Assembly: GCF_001424665.1 (NCBI RefSeq)
Contig: NZ_LMQS01000005.1
Span: forward strand, 62,322-126,321
Direction: 5' to 3'
Length of the DNA stretch: 64,000 bases
DNA from: Methylophilus sp. Leaf416
Lineage (GTDB): Bacteria; Pseudomonadota; Gammaproteobacteria; Burkholderiales; Methylophilaceae
Made by a program: the position numbers and the translations under genes. The notes below the pieces were generated by a model. The model ran no database searches and had not been told where the DNA came from. It worked only from the letters and a program-made list of their open reading frames with translations. Each line of letters opens with the position of its first letter. Within the stretch, counting starts at the first letter, position 1. Below are positions 7,816 to 17,361 of this stretch, piece after piece.

Positions 7816-9495
7816 TTACTGACCCAATTGCAGCAGTACATCGAACAACTGGCTGGCGATTTGCATCATTTTGCCGGCGGCCTGATAGGCTTGCTGATAC
7901 CGTAATAAATTGGCGGCTTCCTCATCGATATTGACACCGGATTCCGATTGCATCGCCGTGGTTGCATTTTCAAGGGCAGAAGCATCTGCCTTGCTAGTCA
8001 CCATCATCTCGTTGGTTTTGGTACCTACCGCGCTGACCATCAGGGCGAAAGCCTGTGCATATGAACGATTACCGTTGCTTCCCAGCATGCGTACATTGGC
8101 GGAATCCGCCAGCTTGCCTAAACGCAGGCCATTGCCGTTATCACCGGCGCCTTTGAAAGCGATCACATTGCCGTTGGCATCGATACGCTCAGCCAGCGCC
8201 AGTTTTTCAACATCATCAAACGCCAGCGTGATCTTGCTCGCCGCACCCTGGGTGGGGCGTATCATATATTCATCACCTTCGACCGGAGTGCTCGTGTTGA
8301 CATTGAATTCAATGCCATCCACCGTGATGGGCAGGGTAGCAGTGCTGGTCACCACTTTGTCGCTGTTACGGATAATGTTGTACTGGCCACCGGTATATTT
8401 CAGCGTGTAGTCACTGCTGGTGACCTGCTGTGATTGCCCAGGCACGAAAGTGGCAGTCGCCTGCTTGGTTTTATCTATATTACTGGTGCTGCTGGTAGCG
8501 ACAGGTTGCGGTACATTAAATAAAGCAACCCCGGCGTTACCATTCAGGTCATAACCCTGTTGCTGCATTTCATTGAATTGGGTGGCCAGCGTGACGGCTA
8601 ATTGTCCGATCTGGTTCTGGACGGAATCCAGAGTTTCATTTCTGAATGTCAGTAGCCCCCCCAGAGAGCCACCACCCAGGGATGAACCATCTATAATTTT
8701 CGGCGCACTTCTATCGCCATAAGCAATCTCAAGGCGATTAGGCGCGGTAGGGTTGGCCTGCGTATAAAGTTGATAAGTGTCATCACCGACCACTAACGGC
8801 ATACCATTGCCTATGAAGACATCATAGTTGCCATTGCTCTGCTTGACGACGTTTGTCTTGACTTGCTCGCTGAGTTTGGACAATAACAGGTCGCGCTGAT
8901 CTAGCAGGTCATTAGGAGGGTTGCCCGTGGTGCTGGTTGCCTTTTCGATGACCTGATTCAATTGCGAAATCTGTGTTGCGTAGCTGTTGATGCTGGTCAC
9001 ACTGGCCGACACCTGGGTATTCAGGCTCTGGCGTATATCGTCCAGACGAGAGTTCATTGCCGAAAAACGGTTCAGCAATGAATTTGCAGAAGAGATCACT
9101 GTCTGCCTGGTCGCTACATCGGTCGGGTTAGCAGCTGCCGCACTGATGGCACTGAAGAATTTGGTCATGACCGGGCTCAGACCGGCATTGGCGTCCGAGA
9201 GCAAGCCGTTGATTTCATTGATGCTGTTGTAATAGGCAGAGCTGGCGTTGCTGGTTGACGTGGTCGTCAGCAACTGTTTAGCCAGCGTCTCGTTGTAGAC
9301 ACGGTTGATACCGGTGATATCCGTGCCCTGGCCGACAAAGCCATAGCCAAAGTTTTGCGCCTGTGATGCCGCCTGCACGATCACCTGTCGAGTGTATCCC
9401 GGGGTAGACGCGTTAGCAATGTTGTGACCAGTGGTGGCAATCCCGATCTGGGCTGCGTTTAATGCACTTTTGCCGATATTCAATATGTTGGACAT
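7816..9495 (-). CDS. flgK: FlgK, hook-associated protein 1
   Basis: Encodes 559 residues from ATG 9495 (MSNILNIGKSALNAAQIG), the conserved FlgK start with the rod/hook motif NIANASTPGYTRQ. An ATG 27 bases upstream would add a tail not seen in the family, and GAGGA sits well before 9495. The C-terminus has ESGVNIDEEAANLLRYQQAYQAA, the shared flagellar axial helix. FlgK is secreted and forms the first hook-filament junction layer. Cells lacking it release flagellin into the medium. Confidence 0.96.
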   Translation of the reverse strand: MSNILNIGKSALNAAQIGIATTGHNIANASTPGYTRQVIVQAASQAQNFGYGFVGQGTDITGINRVYNETLAKQLLTTTSTSNASSAYYNSINEINGLLSDANAGLSPVMTKFFSAISAAAANPTDVATRQTVISSANSLLNRFSAMNSRLDDIRQSLNTQVSASVTSINSYATQISQLNQVIEKATSTTGNPPNDLLDQRDLLLSKLSEQVKTNVVKQSNGNYDVFIGNGMPLVVGDDTYQLYTQANPTAPNRLEIAYGDRSAPKIIDGSSLGGGSLGGLLTFRNETLDSVQNQIGQLAVTLATQFNEMQQQGYDLNGNAGVALFNVPQPVATSSTSNIDKTKQATATFVPGQSQQVTSSDYTLKYTGGQYNIIRNSDKVVTSTATLPITVDGIEFNVNTSTPVEGDEYMIRPTQGAASKITLAFDDVEKLALAERIDANGNVIAFKGAGDNGNGLRLGKLADSANVRMLGSNGNRSYAQAFALMVSAVGTKTNEMMVTSKADASALENATTAMQSESGVNIDEEAANLLRYQQAYQAAGKMMQIASQLFDVLLQLGQ

Positions 9496-9566
9496 AATGT
9501 TGGAGTCCTCATGTGCCTGCACCCTGCAGAGTGTTCGACACGTATGTAAAGTTACAGTTATTTAGC

Positions 9567-9593
9567 CTAACGGCAGTTTTTTCTAATTCTTTA
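9567..9593 (-). promoter_or_regulatory. Sigma-28 (FliA)-like promoter for flgKL
   Basis: Read on the minus strand, TAAAGAAT, 11 bases, then GCCGTTAG. The consensus is TAAAGTTT-N11-GCCGATAA, so the first five -35 positions, the exact spacing and six of eight -10 positions agree. It ends about 70 bases before the flgK start. FlgK and FlgL are late gene products in enterics, which fits. The remainder of the 245-base gap to flgJ holds nothing I recognise. Confidence 0.6.
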
Positions 9594-9740
9594 GTAAACA
9601 GGGAATAAATGTCTGTGCGACCGAACTGCTGCGTTGCCCGGTACTCGAAACCTAGCTGTATAACTTATGCTAGATATTTCAGCGTTCCGTGCTTCTTGCA
9701 CTAAATCTCGATCGATCAATGATCCCGTGTTCCCTTCATA

Positions 9741-10835
9741 CTAACTTTGCAGATGCTTGATCACCTGAGTCAGTTTTTTGCCGTATTGCGGATCTGTGGC
9801 GTAACCCGCACGTTGTAGTTCATGCGCGTAAGCGCTGGCATCGTGCGTGTTATTCATAGCTTTTTCGTAGCGCGGATTTTGTGAAATCAGTTTTGCATAG
9901 TCTTTGAAGGCATCACTGTAACTGTCATAGGCGCGGAATTTTTCTACGCGGGTTTCCTTGACGCCATTGATGTACTCGGTAGTGACACTGTTCGCCACTT
10001 TGCCTTTCCAGCTGGCATCCGCTTTGATACCGAACAGGTTATGACTATTCACACCGTTGGTGGTCTTGATTTCGTGTTTTCCCCAGCCACTTTCCAGTGC
10101 GGCCTGGCCGATCATGAATTTAGCCGGGATACCGGAATCACTACTGGCAGCCTGGGCATGCGGTAACATGCGCTGGATAAATTGCTGGGTTTTGCTGGCG
10201 ACTTCACTCATGGCCGTCGCTAACGGTGCAGCTTGCGGCAATGTGAAGTTTTTCGCATTTTCCTGCGTTTCTTCCATCAATGGTGGCAGTTCAGGAATGC
10301 CGCGCGCCCAGGCGGAATCATTATCGGTACTGGCAGTTTCAGGTTTGGTAGCTTCCCATTGCTGGTAGGCATCACGGATTTTTTGTGCGGCTTGCATCAA
10401 TACAGCTTTGCCCGAAGCCGTGCCACTAGAGGCCAGATTACTCAAAGATGGATTGCTGGAAGAAAGCCCATTCACCAGATCATTTTTGGTGCCATGCAGT
10501 TGTGTTTTGGTTTTTTCAGTGTCTTCGGCCGGCTTGGGGCTGAACTTGCTCAATTGCCTGACCAGTACTTCAGTCAGGCCCATGCCTTTCTGGCTGAGTT
10601 GCGTGGTGAGCTGCTGGTCCAGCATGCCCATAAACATTTTGCTCTGTTCATTATCGGTGATGCCATCTTGCGGCACGGTATCGCGCATGCTTTTCAGCAT
10701 CATGTTCATCAGCACGCCTTCAAACTGGCGGGCGACGGCGCGAATGGCTTCCGGTGAGTCACTTTTGGCGTTTTTCAGGCCATTCAGTGCGCTGCCATCT
10801 ATTGCAAGACTGTTAGGATCGACACGTGGTTGCAT
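9741..10835 (-). CDS. flgJ: FlgJ, rod-binding protein and peptidoglycan hydrolase
   Basis: Encodes 364 residues in two parts. The N-terminal Rod domain (about 28-100) has RQFEGVLMNMMLKSMRDTVP. The C-terminal glucosaminidase-type domain (about 210-360) has GQAALESGWGKHEI, where the Glu is the likely catalytic acid, and ends with the KKLTQVIKHL helix. A long linker joins them. FlgJ acts in the periplasm, capping the growing rod and cutting the wall to let it pass. The two-domain form is typical of beta- and gammaproteobacteria. Confidence 0.95.
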   Translation of the reverse strand: MQPRVDPNSLAIDGSALNGLKNAKSDSPEAIRAVARQFEGVLMNMMLKSMRDTVPQDGITDNEQSKMFMGMLDQQLTTQLSQKGMGLTEVLVRQLSKFSPKPAEDTEKTKTQLHGTKNDLVNGLSSSNPSLSNLASSGTASGKAVLMQAAQKIRDAYQQWEATKPETASTDNDSAWARGIPELPPLMEETQENAKNFTLPQAAPLATAMSEVASKTQQFIQRMLPHAQAASSDSGIPAKFMIGQAALESGWGKHEIKTTNGVNSHNLFGIKADASWKGKVANSVTTEYINGVKETRVEKFRAYDSYSDAFKDYAKLISQNPRYEKAMNNTHDASAYAHELQRAGYATDPQYGKKLTQVIKHLQS

Positions 10836-10846
10836 GGCAATCTCGC

Positions 10847-11986
10847 TTAGATAACCTCAAGCTCGGCGTTCAGCGCGCCAGCGGCTTTCATCGCCTGCAA
10901 AATCGCCAGCAGGTCTTGCGGTGTGGTGCCAATTGCATTCAGCGCTTTGACCACATCAGCCAGGTTGGCGCCATTATTCAATTTGAGTACTTTGCCAGGT
11001 TCCTTATTGATATTGATCTCGGAAATGGCAGTGGATACGGTCTGGCCATTCGAGAACGGGCCAGGCTGTGAAATCACTGGTGAAGTATTGACGACCACAG
11101 ACAGGTTGCCATGAGAAACAGCGCAGCTATCCAGCGTCACTGCCTTATTCATGACCACGGATCCGGTACGTGCATTCATGATGATCTTGGCTGGTGTTGC
11201 GGCCAGTGCCACGTTGATAGTTTCCAGGTTAGCCAGGAAAGAGACACGGCTCATGGTTTCCGGTGGGCGCACCTGGATCACGCGGCCGCTTTCAGCCTGT
11301 GCAGTCATCGGCCCAAATTTCTTGTTGATGGCTTCCACCACATTATTGGCAGTGGAGAAATCACTTTCCTTCAGTTCGAGTTTGACCAGATCCTGATTCA
11401 GCAACGTGTTAGGCAGGGCACGTTCAACCGTGGCACCATCTGAAATACGGCCCACGCTCAGGTGATTGATCTGTGCCGAGCTCCCATTCGCTGCAGCACC
11501 CACGCCGCCAACGACCAGGTTACCCTGGCCCATGGCATAAATCTGGCCGTCCGCACCTTTTAATGGTGTCATCAGCAATGTACCGCCACGCAAACTCTTG
11601 GCATTCCCCATGGAGGACACAGTGACGTCCAGCGTTTGGCCTGGTTGGGCGAAAGCGGGCAGGGAGCTGGTCACCATCACGGCGGCGACATTTTTCAGTT
11701 GCAGGTTGGTACCAGGCGGCAAAGTGATACCCATCTGGTTCATCATGCTGATAATACTTTGTACGGTAAATGGCGTTTGCGTGGTCATATCACCGGTGCC
11801 ATCCAGGCCTACCACCAAACCGTAACCGATCAACTGGTTGGCGCGTACGCCCTGAATGTTGCTAATGTCCTTGATACGCTCTGCATGCGCTAAAGGCGCT
11901 GAAAGCACCAGACCCGATACCAGTATCAGGTTAAGTAGCTGCGTGGCAGTGCGGGTGAATGTGTTAAACAGGCTTGGCATGTTCAA
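10847..11986 (-). CDS. flgI: FlgI, flagellar P-ring protein
   Basis: Encodes 379 residues with a Sec signal peptide (about 1-35, ending APLAHA). The mature start ERIKDISNIQGVRANQLIGYGLVVGLDGTGD is cut here to its motifs: IQGVRANQLIGYGLVVGL and GTGD. The FlgI body follows and ends AAGALNAELEVI. It forms the P-ring, the bushing in the peptidoglycan layer. It lies between flgH and flgJ with tight spacing, all in the flgB-L operon. Confidence 0.97.
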   Translation of the reverse strand: MNMPSLFNTFTRTATQLLNLILVSGLVLSAPLAHAERIKDISNIQGVRANQLIGYGLVVGLDGTGDMTTQTPFTVQSIISMMNQMGITLPPGTNLQLKNVAAVMVTSSLPAFAQPGQTLDVTVSSMGNAKSLRGGTLLMTPLKGADGQIYAMGQGNLVVGGVGAAANGSSAQINHLSVGRISDGATVERALPNTLLNQDLVKLELKESDFSTANNVVEAINKKFGPMTAQAESGRVIQVRPPETMSRVSFLANLETINVALAATPAKIIMNARTGSVVMNKAVTLDSCAVSHGNLSVVVNTSPVISQPGPFSNGQTVSTAISEININKEPGKVLKLNNGANLADVVKALNAIGTTPQDLLAILQAMKAAGALNAELEVI

Positions 11987-11991
11987 CTCTC

Positions 11992-12657
11992 CTATAACGG
12001 GATCATGCTAAGGAAGAAGCGGGAGAAGATGGAGAACGCTTCGGCAGCATCAATCTTGCTGCTGGAGCGATACTCAACACGTGTGTCTGCCACTTTGGTA
12101 GAAAGTACTTCATTGCCGATGGTAATGGTGTCCGGGTTAACCACTCCGGAAAACCTGACGTATTCGGTACCTTTGTCAAAGCCGATTTGTTTTTCGCCGC
12201 TGATGACCAGGTAGCCATTAGGTAACACATCGACCACAGTCGCGGTGACAGAGCCGCTGAAAGTGTTGCTGGCATCAGCACTGGCTTTATCTTTAAAGGA
12301 TAATGCAGAGCCTGCATTAAAGGCTGATTTAGGCACATTATGCCCAAACAGGCCGGTAATGGAAGCGCCCACTGAACCATCTTTGCTCTGGCCGTTGTCA
12401 GACGCTTTGTTGGCGGTTGTATTTTCTGTAATACGCACAGTCAGGATATCACCCACATAACGTGGCCTGCGATCTTCAAACAATGGGCGATAGCCTGCGG
12501 TATTGAAGATAGCGCCTTCGGTACGCGCATCGGGACGAGCCAAAGTGGAGCGTGGGGTTTCAGGTTTTTGTACGATGGTAGAAGGCGTCACTGAGCAACC
12601 GCCAAGGAGCTGGGCGATTGCCAGGCAAAACAATAAGCTGATAAACGTTTTATGCAT
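11992..12657 (-). CDS. flgH: FlgH, flagellar L-ring lipoprotein
   Basis: Encodes 221 residues from ATG 12657 (MHKTFISLLF). This start gives a lipoprotein signal with lipobox LLGGC and Cys 21, and AAGG precedes it. The longer frame starting at 12678 adds seven residues before the signal. The body has FEDRRPRYVGDILTVRI and ENTTANKASDNG, then RFSGVVNPDTI, all FlgH hallmarks. It forms the L-ring in the outer membrane, giving together with FlgI the bearing of the rod. Confidence 0.95.
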   Translation of the reverse strand: MHKTFISLLFCLAIAQLLGGCSVTPSTIVQKPETPRSTLARPDARTEGAIFNTAGYRPLFEDRRPRYVGDILTVRITENTTANKASDNGQSKDGSVGASITGLFGHNVPKSAFNAGSALSFKDKASADASNTFSGSVTATVVDVLPNGYLVISGEKQIGFDKGTEYVRFSGVVNPDTITIGNEVLSTKVADTRVEYRSSSKIDAAEAFSIFSRFFLSMIPL

Positions 12658-12681
12658 ATGATGCCAACCTTCAAACAAAAA

Positions 12682-13464
12682 TTACATCTGTGACAGTTTT
12701 TGCAACATCTGGTCAGAGGTTGTAATGGCCTTGCTGTTAATTTCGTAAGCACGCTGGGTTTGGATCATGCTTACCAGTTCTTCGACAACGTTTACGTTGG
12801 ATGTTTCAAGGTAGTTCTGTTGTAACAACCCTGCACCGTTGGAACCTGGAGTATTGGTATTAGGGTTACCTGAAGCGGTGGTTTCCACATACAGGTTTTC
12901 ACCTTTGGATTGCAGGCCGGTCGGGTTGATAAAGGTTGCCAGCTGGATTTGACCGATCTGTGTAGATGCCGTTGAATCCGCCGTTGTGATCGATACCACG
13001 CCATCACGGCCAATCGACAATGTTTGTGCATTGGCAGGAATGGTGATTGCCGGCTGAACAGGAAAGCCGCTTGAAGTCACCAGTTGACCCTGGCTATCCA
13101 TCTGGAAAGAACCATCGCGTGTGTAAGCAGTGCTGCCATCCGGCATCAGGATCTGGAAGAAGCCGTTACCTTGAATGGCGACATCTTTGCTGTTATCTGT
13201 TTGCTGCAGGTTACCCTGGGTGAAAATACGCTCGGTGGCTACGGGTTTTACACCTGTACCCAGTTGCAATCCGCTAGGCAGCTGGGTTTGCTGCGAGGAC
13301 TGTGCACCAGGCTGACGAATGTTCTGGTAGAGCAAGTCTTCGAATACTGCACGTGATTTCTTGAAGCCACTGGTGCTGACGTTAGCCAGGTTGTGTGAAA
13401 TTACGTCCATTTGCGTTTGTTGCGCATCCAGACCGGTTTTGGAAATCCATAATGAGCGTATCAT
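12682..13464 (-). CDS. flgG: FlgG, distal rod protein
   Basis: Encodes 260 residues, the standard FlgG size. [20 protein letters not shown] and [16 protein letters not shown] are the N-terminal rod motifs, and [20 protein letters not shown] is the C-terminal axial helix. The central part has the FlgG-specific [20 protein letters not shown]. It builds the distal rod through the periplasm. Confidence 0.98.
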   Translation of the reverse strand: MIRSLWISKTGLDAQQTQMDVISHNLANVSTSGFKKSRAVFEDLLYQNIRQPGAQSSQQTQLPSGLQLGTGVKPVATERIFTQGNLQQTDNSKDVAIQGNGFFQILMPDGSTAYTRDGSFQMDSQGQLVTSSGFPVQPAITIPANAQTLSIGRDGVVSITTADSTASTQIGQIQLATFINPTGLQSKGENLYVETTASGNPNTNTPGSNGAGLLQQNYLETSNVNVVEELVSMIQTQRAYEINSKAITTSDQMLQKLSQM

Positions 13465-13519
13465 CGTTTACTCCTTTGGGTGAAAACCCTTGTTCATACC
13501 GTCAATAATATGACAGACC

Positions 13520-14263
13520 TTAGCCATTCAAACTGAAGAGTTGATCGGCTTTTCCAGCGTTGTTTTGCGCGTTTTCCAGCATCTTCATTTGCATTTCAAA
13601 ACCGCGTGCCAGGCTGATCATATTGACCATGGTTTCGACTACATTGACATTGCTACTTTCGAGCGCGCCGCCAGCCACGGTGACATTGGCGTCAGCAGGT
13701 GCTGGCCGGCCATTTTCCGTGACAAATACACCATCGTCAGCACGCTTCATGCTGGCAGGAGGAGGGTTAGTTAGCTTGATCCTGCCGATAATGGTGCTGG
13801 GGCTAGGCGTGGTTAAATTGCTCACCGTTGAAATGGTGCCGTCTTTACCAATAGCGATCGCCGAGTCCGGCGGGATGCTAATCGGGCCACCATCACCCAT
13901 CACATTGAGGCCAGTAGAAGTTTGAAGCTGGCCGTTTTCATTGATTTTCAATGCGCCGTTGCGGGTATAGCCTTCAGAGCCATCGGCACGCTGCACTGCG
14001 ATCCAGCCTTCGCCGGTGACGGCTACATCCAGGTCACGGCCGGTCTGCTGGATGGCACCGGATTTGTAATCGGTACCTACCGTCGCATCGACGACAAAAG
14101 CGCGGGTAGGCAAACCATCGCCGAGTACCGGCACGGCGCGGAAACTGTCTACCTGTGCCTTGAAACCGGTAGTGGTCGCGTTTGCCAGGTTATGGGCAGT
14201 CGTGGCCTGTTGCTCTAGAATATGTTTTGCCCCTGTCATTGCAGTGTAAATCAGGCGATCCAT
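13520..14263 (-). CDS. flgF: FlgF, proximal rod protein
   Basis: Encodes 247 residues. The start MDRLIYTAMTGAKHILEQQ and the motif HNLANATTTGFKAQVDSFRA are typical of FlgF, as is the C-terminal SSNVNVVETMVNMISLARGF. It forms part of the proximal rod. It is one of several homologous axial proteins (FlgB, C, E, F, G) in this operon. Confidence 0.96.
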   Translation of the reverse strand: MDRLIYTAMTGAKHILEQQATTAHNLANATTTGFKAQVDSFRAVPVLGDGLPTRAFVVDATVGTDYKSGAIQQTGRDLDVAVTGEGWIAVQRADGSEGYTRNGALKINENGQLQTSTGLNVMGDGGPISIPPDSAIAIGKDGTISTVSNLTTPSPSTIIGRIKLTNPPPASMKRADDGVFVTENGRPAPADANVTVAGGALESSNVNVVETMVNMISLARGFEMQMKMLENAQNNAGKADQLFSLNG

Positions 14264-14317
14264 ACCAGCTCCTTAGTCATTCAATAGTGAAGATTCAGCT
14301 TAAAGTCAGTGTGCTAC

Positions 14318-15532
14318 TTATCTCAGGTTGACCAGGGTTTGTAATACCTGGTCCTGGGTCTTGATCGTTTGCGCGTTGGCCTGGTAAATACGTTGTGCAG
14401 TGATCATATTTACTAACTCGCCGGTCAGGTCAACGTTGGAGTCTTCCAGCGCAGAAGATTGCAATACACCCATGGTGCTGCTGCCTGGCGAGCCTATCAG
14501 TTCAGCTCCAGATTCGTTAGTTGCCTGCCACTGGTTGCCGCCCAGGGATACCAGTCCGTTAGGGTTGGCAAAGTTGGCCAGCACAACGCGGCCCAGTTGT
14601 TTGGTTTCGTTATTGGTATAACGGCCCAGGATCACACCGTCATCACCCACTGTGAAGCTGGCAATACGGCCGGAGGTATAACCATCCTGGGTCTGTTTGT
14701 TCACGCTGAAGGTTGCGCCATATTGCGTACTGTTGGAATAATCCATCGCGACAGTCACAGGACCGGAACCGGTGGTTGGTGTGAAAGTGATGTTGCCTAC
14801 TGTTGAAGTAGCGGTGTCATACACACCGGTACCGGAGAAGTTCATTACTGGCACTGGCGCCGGGGTGATGTTGGTACCATCAGCTGTGGTGTAAAGACGC
14901 CATGTGTTAGCGGCTGTTTTTACAAAATAGCTCTGGATATTGTGTGCGTTACCCAGGTCGTCATATACCTTGATCGCGGTAGCGTTGGTATAGCTCAGCG
15001 GATCTTGTGGGTCAAAAGGCCTGACTGTCTGGTCAATGGCAGGGCTTTCCGAGTTCAGGTTATATTGACCGGTGATTTCGGTAGTCGTGACCGGTTTCAA
15101 ATCACTGGTATCAATCTGCAACTCAACGGGAGAAGACCCGTTAAGGGCATCAGCAGGATTACCCATCAGGCGCTTGCCATCACTAGTGACGATATAGCCA
15201 TTCTTATCCATCTGGAACTGGCCGTTACGGGTATATGTCACAGCGCCGTTGTTGCTCAGACGGAAGAAACCACCGCCGTTAATGGCGATATCCAGGGTAT
15301 TGTTGGTAGCGGTGATATTGCCCTGAGTAAATTGTTGGTTTACGTCCGCCAGTTTAGTACCAATACCGATTTGCGCTGCGCCACTGCCTATCAGTGAAGC
15401 GGCGAACATATCCGAAAACTCGGCACGTGATTGCTTGAAGCCAACGGTGTTGGCGTTAGATACGTTATTACCAATCACCTCCAATTGTTTGGAAGCTGCG
15501 TTCAAGCCACTTAAACCCTGTTGAAAACTCAT
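14318..15532 (-). CDS. flgE: FlgE, flagellar hook protein
   Basis: Encodes 404 residues. The N-terminus MSFQQGLSGLNAASKQLEVI with NNVSNANTVGFKQSRAEF and the C-terminus EDSNVDLTGELVNMITAQRI are the hook D0 segments. The middle contains the surface domains D1 and D2. About 120 copies polymerise into the hook. Length matches enteric FlgE. Confidence 0.97.
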   Translation of the reverse strand: MSFQQGLSGLNAASKQLEVIGNNVSNANTVGFKQSRAEFSDMFAASLIGSGAAQIGIGTKLADVNQQFTQGNITATNNTLDIAINGGGFFRLSNNGAVTYTRNGQFQMDKNGYIVTSDGKRLMGNPADALNGSSPVELQIDTSDLKPVTTTEITGQYNLNSESPAIDQTVRPFDPQDPLSYTNATAIKVYDDLGNAHNIQSYFVKTAANTWRLYTTADGTNITPAPVPVMNFSGTGVYDTATSTVGNITFTPTTGSGPVTVAMDYSNSTQYGATFSVNKQTQDGYTSGRIASFTVGDDGVILGRYTNNETKQLGRVVLANFANPNGLVSLGGNQWQATNESGAELIGSPGSSTMGVLQSSALEDSNVDLTGELVNMITAQRIYQANAQTIKTQDQVLQTLVNLR

Positions 15533-15585
15533 GATGTGATCTCCTGGAGAAAGACTAAATTCTGCAAATAAAATTAATAGACAAA

Positions 15586-16257
15586 TTAGAATATTTCGAC
15601 GACGTCAGAGACTGCGACTGCCGTGTTGTTACTCAAGTTAAGCTTGATGCCGCTGGTGCTGTTGGACACGCTTTGAACTTGCGCCAGGCTTAGTGGAGAG
15701 CTGGTGGTTGTGGTATCGCCAATCTTGGCGGTGATTTCATAGGTGTAATTGCCGCTAGGGGCCACTACGCCTTCATTGTTTTTGCCGTCCCAGCTTAAGG
15801 CATTCACGCCCACTTCCTGTTTACCAAAGCTGAGGGTGCGTACAATTTGTCCGGCACCATCTTTGATATTCACTGACACGGTATCTGCACCGTTAGGGAC
15901 GTTGACACCAAAATAGCCGCCGGCTTCAGCATGGGTCAGGTTATTGCCTGACACCAGAACGCTATGGCCTATCATGCTGGTAGCCTGGTACGATTGGCCC
16001 AGTTGCACGCTACTGATCAGGCTGCTCATGGTTTCATTCAGTTTGTTGATACCAGTTACGGTGTTCAGTTGCGCCATCTGGCTGGTCACCTGCGCGTTAT
16101 CCATCGGGTTCAATGGATCCTGGTTTTTCATCTGCGTCACCAGCAGTGTCATAAAGCGGTCTTGCGCTTCATCAACGTTGCTGCCTTTAGAACTGTTTTT
16201 CTTGTTGACCGCATCAAGAATGTCCTGCGATACCTGGTTTGTATTGACGGTTGTCAT
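15586..16257 (-). CDS. flgD: FlgD, hook assembly cap protein
   Basis: Encodes 223 residues. The conserved N-terminal segment has QDRFMTLLVTQMKNQDPLNP and MDNAQVTSQMAQLNTVTGI. Tudor and Ig-like FlgD domains follow, with LSWDGKNNEGVVAPSGNYTY. FlgD caps the growing hook and is later replaced by FlgK. It lies between flgC and flgE. Confidence 0.97.
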   Translation of the reverse strand: MTTVNTNQVSQDILDAVNKKNSSKGSNVDEAQDRFMTLLVTQMKNQDPLNPMDNAQVTSQMAQLNTVTGINKLNETMSSLISSVQLGQSYQATSMIGHSVLVSGNNLTHAEAGGYFGVNVPNGADTVSVNIKDGAGQIVRTLSFGKQEVGVNALSWDGKNNEGVVAPSGNYTYEITAKIGDTTTTSSPLSLAQVQSVSNSTSGIKLNLSNNTAVAVSDVVEIF

Positions 16258-16278
16258 GTTAAAAATCCTTATATAAGG

Positions 16279-16683
16279 TTATTGACCGATATTGAGTGTC
16301 TTGAGCAGCATGGATTTGGCAGCATTCATGGTTTCCACGTTGTTCTGGTAAGCGCGTGAAGCTGAAATCATGTTCACCATTTCTTCCGTGACATTGACGT
16401 TAGGCATGGTGAGATAGCCATCGCTGTTGGCCATCGGGTTTTTGGGGTCGTAGACCATTTTGCCTGGCTTGGTATCTTCAATCACACGGTCAACTTGTAC
16501 CGTGCTGGAGTTGGTGGCAGCATCCTGCACCGCTTTAAATACCACCTGTTTGGCCTGATAAGGCTTGCCGTCTGAGCTGACGACGCTATCCGCGTTGGCC
16601 AGGTTACTGGCGACGGTATTCAGCCGCAGAGATTGTGCACTCATCGCAGAACCGGAAATCTTGAATACATTAAATAAAGACAT
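16279..16683 (-). CDS. flgC: FlgC, proximal rod protein
   Basis: Encodes 134 residues, the expected size. It begins MSLFNVFKISGSAMSAQSLR with NTVASNLANADSV, and ends with NVNVTEEMVNMISASRAYQN. It also carries DPKNPMANSDGYLTMPNV, which is characteristic of FlgC. It is a proximal rod subunit. Confidence 0.97.
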   Translation of the reverse strand: MSLFNVFKISGSAMSAQSLRLNTVASNLANADSVVSSDGKPYQAKQVVFKAVQDAATNSSTVQVDRVIEDTKPGKMVYDPKNPMANSDGYLTMPNVNVTEEMVNMISASRAYQNNVETMNAAKSMLLKTLNIGQ

Positions 16684-16701
16684 ATGCTTGCTCCTTTATT
16701 C

Positions 16702-17133
16702 TTACTGGCCCGTAATGGCCGACAGCATTTTTTTAATCTGGCCAGACATCATGGTCAGGCTGGCTTCATAACGGATGCCGTTATCTACGTAAGCATTACG
16801 TTCCACATCCATATCGACTGTGTTGCCATCCACTGACCCTTGCAGCACAGAGCGGAACAGCACGTCGCTGGAACCGGTCAGCCCATTCCCTGCGCTACCC
16901 TTCATATGTGCGCCATTGGTTTGTTGTAAAAGTCCGGCCGGTTGTTGGGCAGTGCCTGTGCCTGTATTAGGTTGCAGGGCTGCTTGCATGGCGGACTTGA
17001 AATCCAGGTCACGTGCCTTGTATTGCGGGGTATCGGCATTGGCAATATTCGAAGCAAGCAATTCCTGGCGCTGATTGCGCACGCGCAGCGCTGTCTGGTG
17101 AAAACTAAACGCAGCATCCAGTTTATTGATCAT
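16702..17133 (-). CDS. flgB: FlgB, proximal rod protein
   Basis: Encodes 143 residues. The N-terminal part has RNQRQELLASNIANADTPQY and KARDLDF, the FlgB signature, and the C-terminus has ASLTMMSGQIKKMLSAITGQ. It is the first gene of the flgBCDEFGHIJKL operon and diverges from flgA. I could not find a convincing sigma-54 or sigma-70 promoter for it in the 228-base intergenic region. Confidence 0.97.
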   Translation of the reverse strand: MINKLDAAFSFHQTALRVRNQRQELLASNIANADTPQYKARDLDFKSAMQAALQPNTGTGTAQQPAGLLQQTNGAHMKGSAGNGLTGSSDVLFRSVLQGSVDGNTVDMDVERNAYVDNGIRYEASLTMMSGQIKKMLSAITGQ

Positions 17134-17181
17134 CGTCTTTTCCTTTCCCGGGCATTCCCCGACAGAAATCTCAAGGTCCTT

Positions 17182-17208
17182 TAAAGTTTTGCCATCTGCC
17201 GTCGTTAA
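17182..17208 (+). promoter_or_regulatory. Possible sigma-28-like promoter for flgA
   Basis: TAAAGTTT (a perfect -35) is followed after exactly 11 bases by GTCGTTAA, which matches GCCGATAA at six of eight positions. It lies about 150 bases before the flgA start in the flgB-flgA divergent region. The distance is long, so it could also serve an unrecognised leader. This is a sequence match only. Confidence 0.4.
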
Positions 17209-17361
17209 CCCTGATAAGCGGGCCTGCTTTCACGCACACATGACTTTTACTAGCTGTGCTTAGTGTACGCGGCGAAGACAATAATCATTCTTGGATTAAG
17301 AGGGTGAAATACCCTTTATTTCATCAATCATTTACATCTGTCGTGCGTAGAATGAGACTCC

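Noticed and set aside
10233-10757. Open frame of 174 codons on the + strand opposite flgJ
   Set aside because: It covers both flgJ domains in antisense and has no ribosome binding site or family features.
17134-17361. Sigma-54 promoter before flgB
   Set aside because: One GG-N10-GC spacing exists, but the rest of the -24 and -12 elements do not match.
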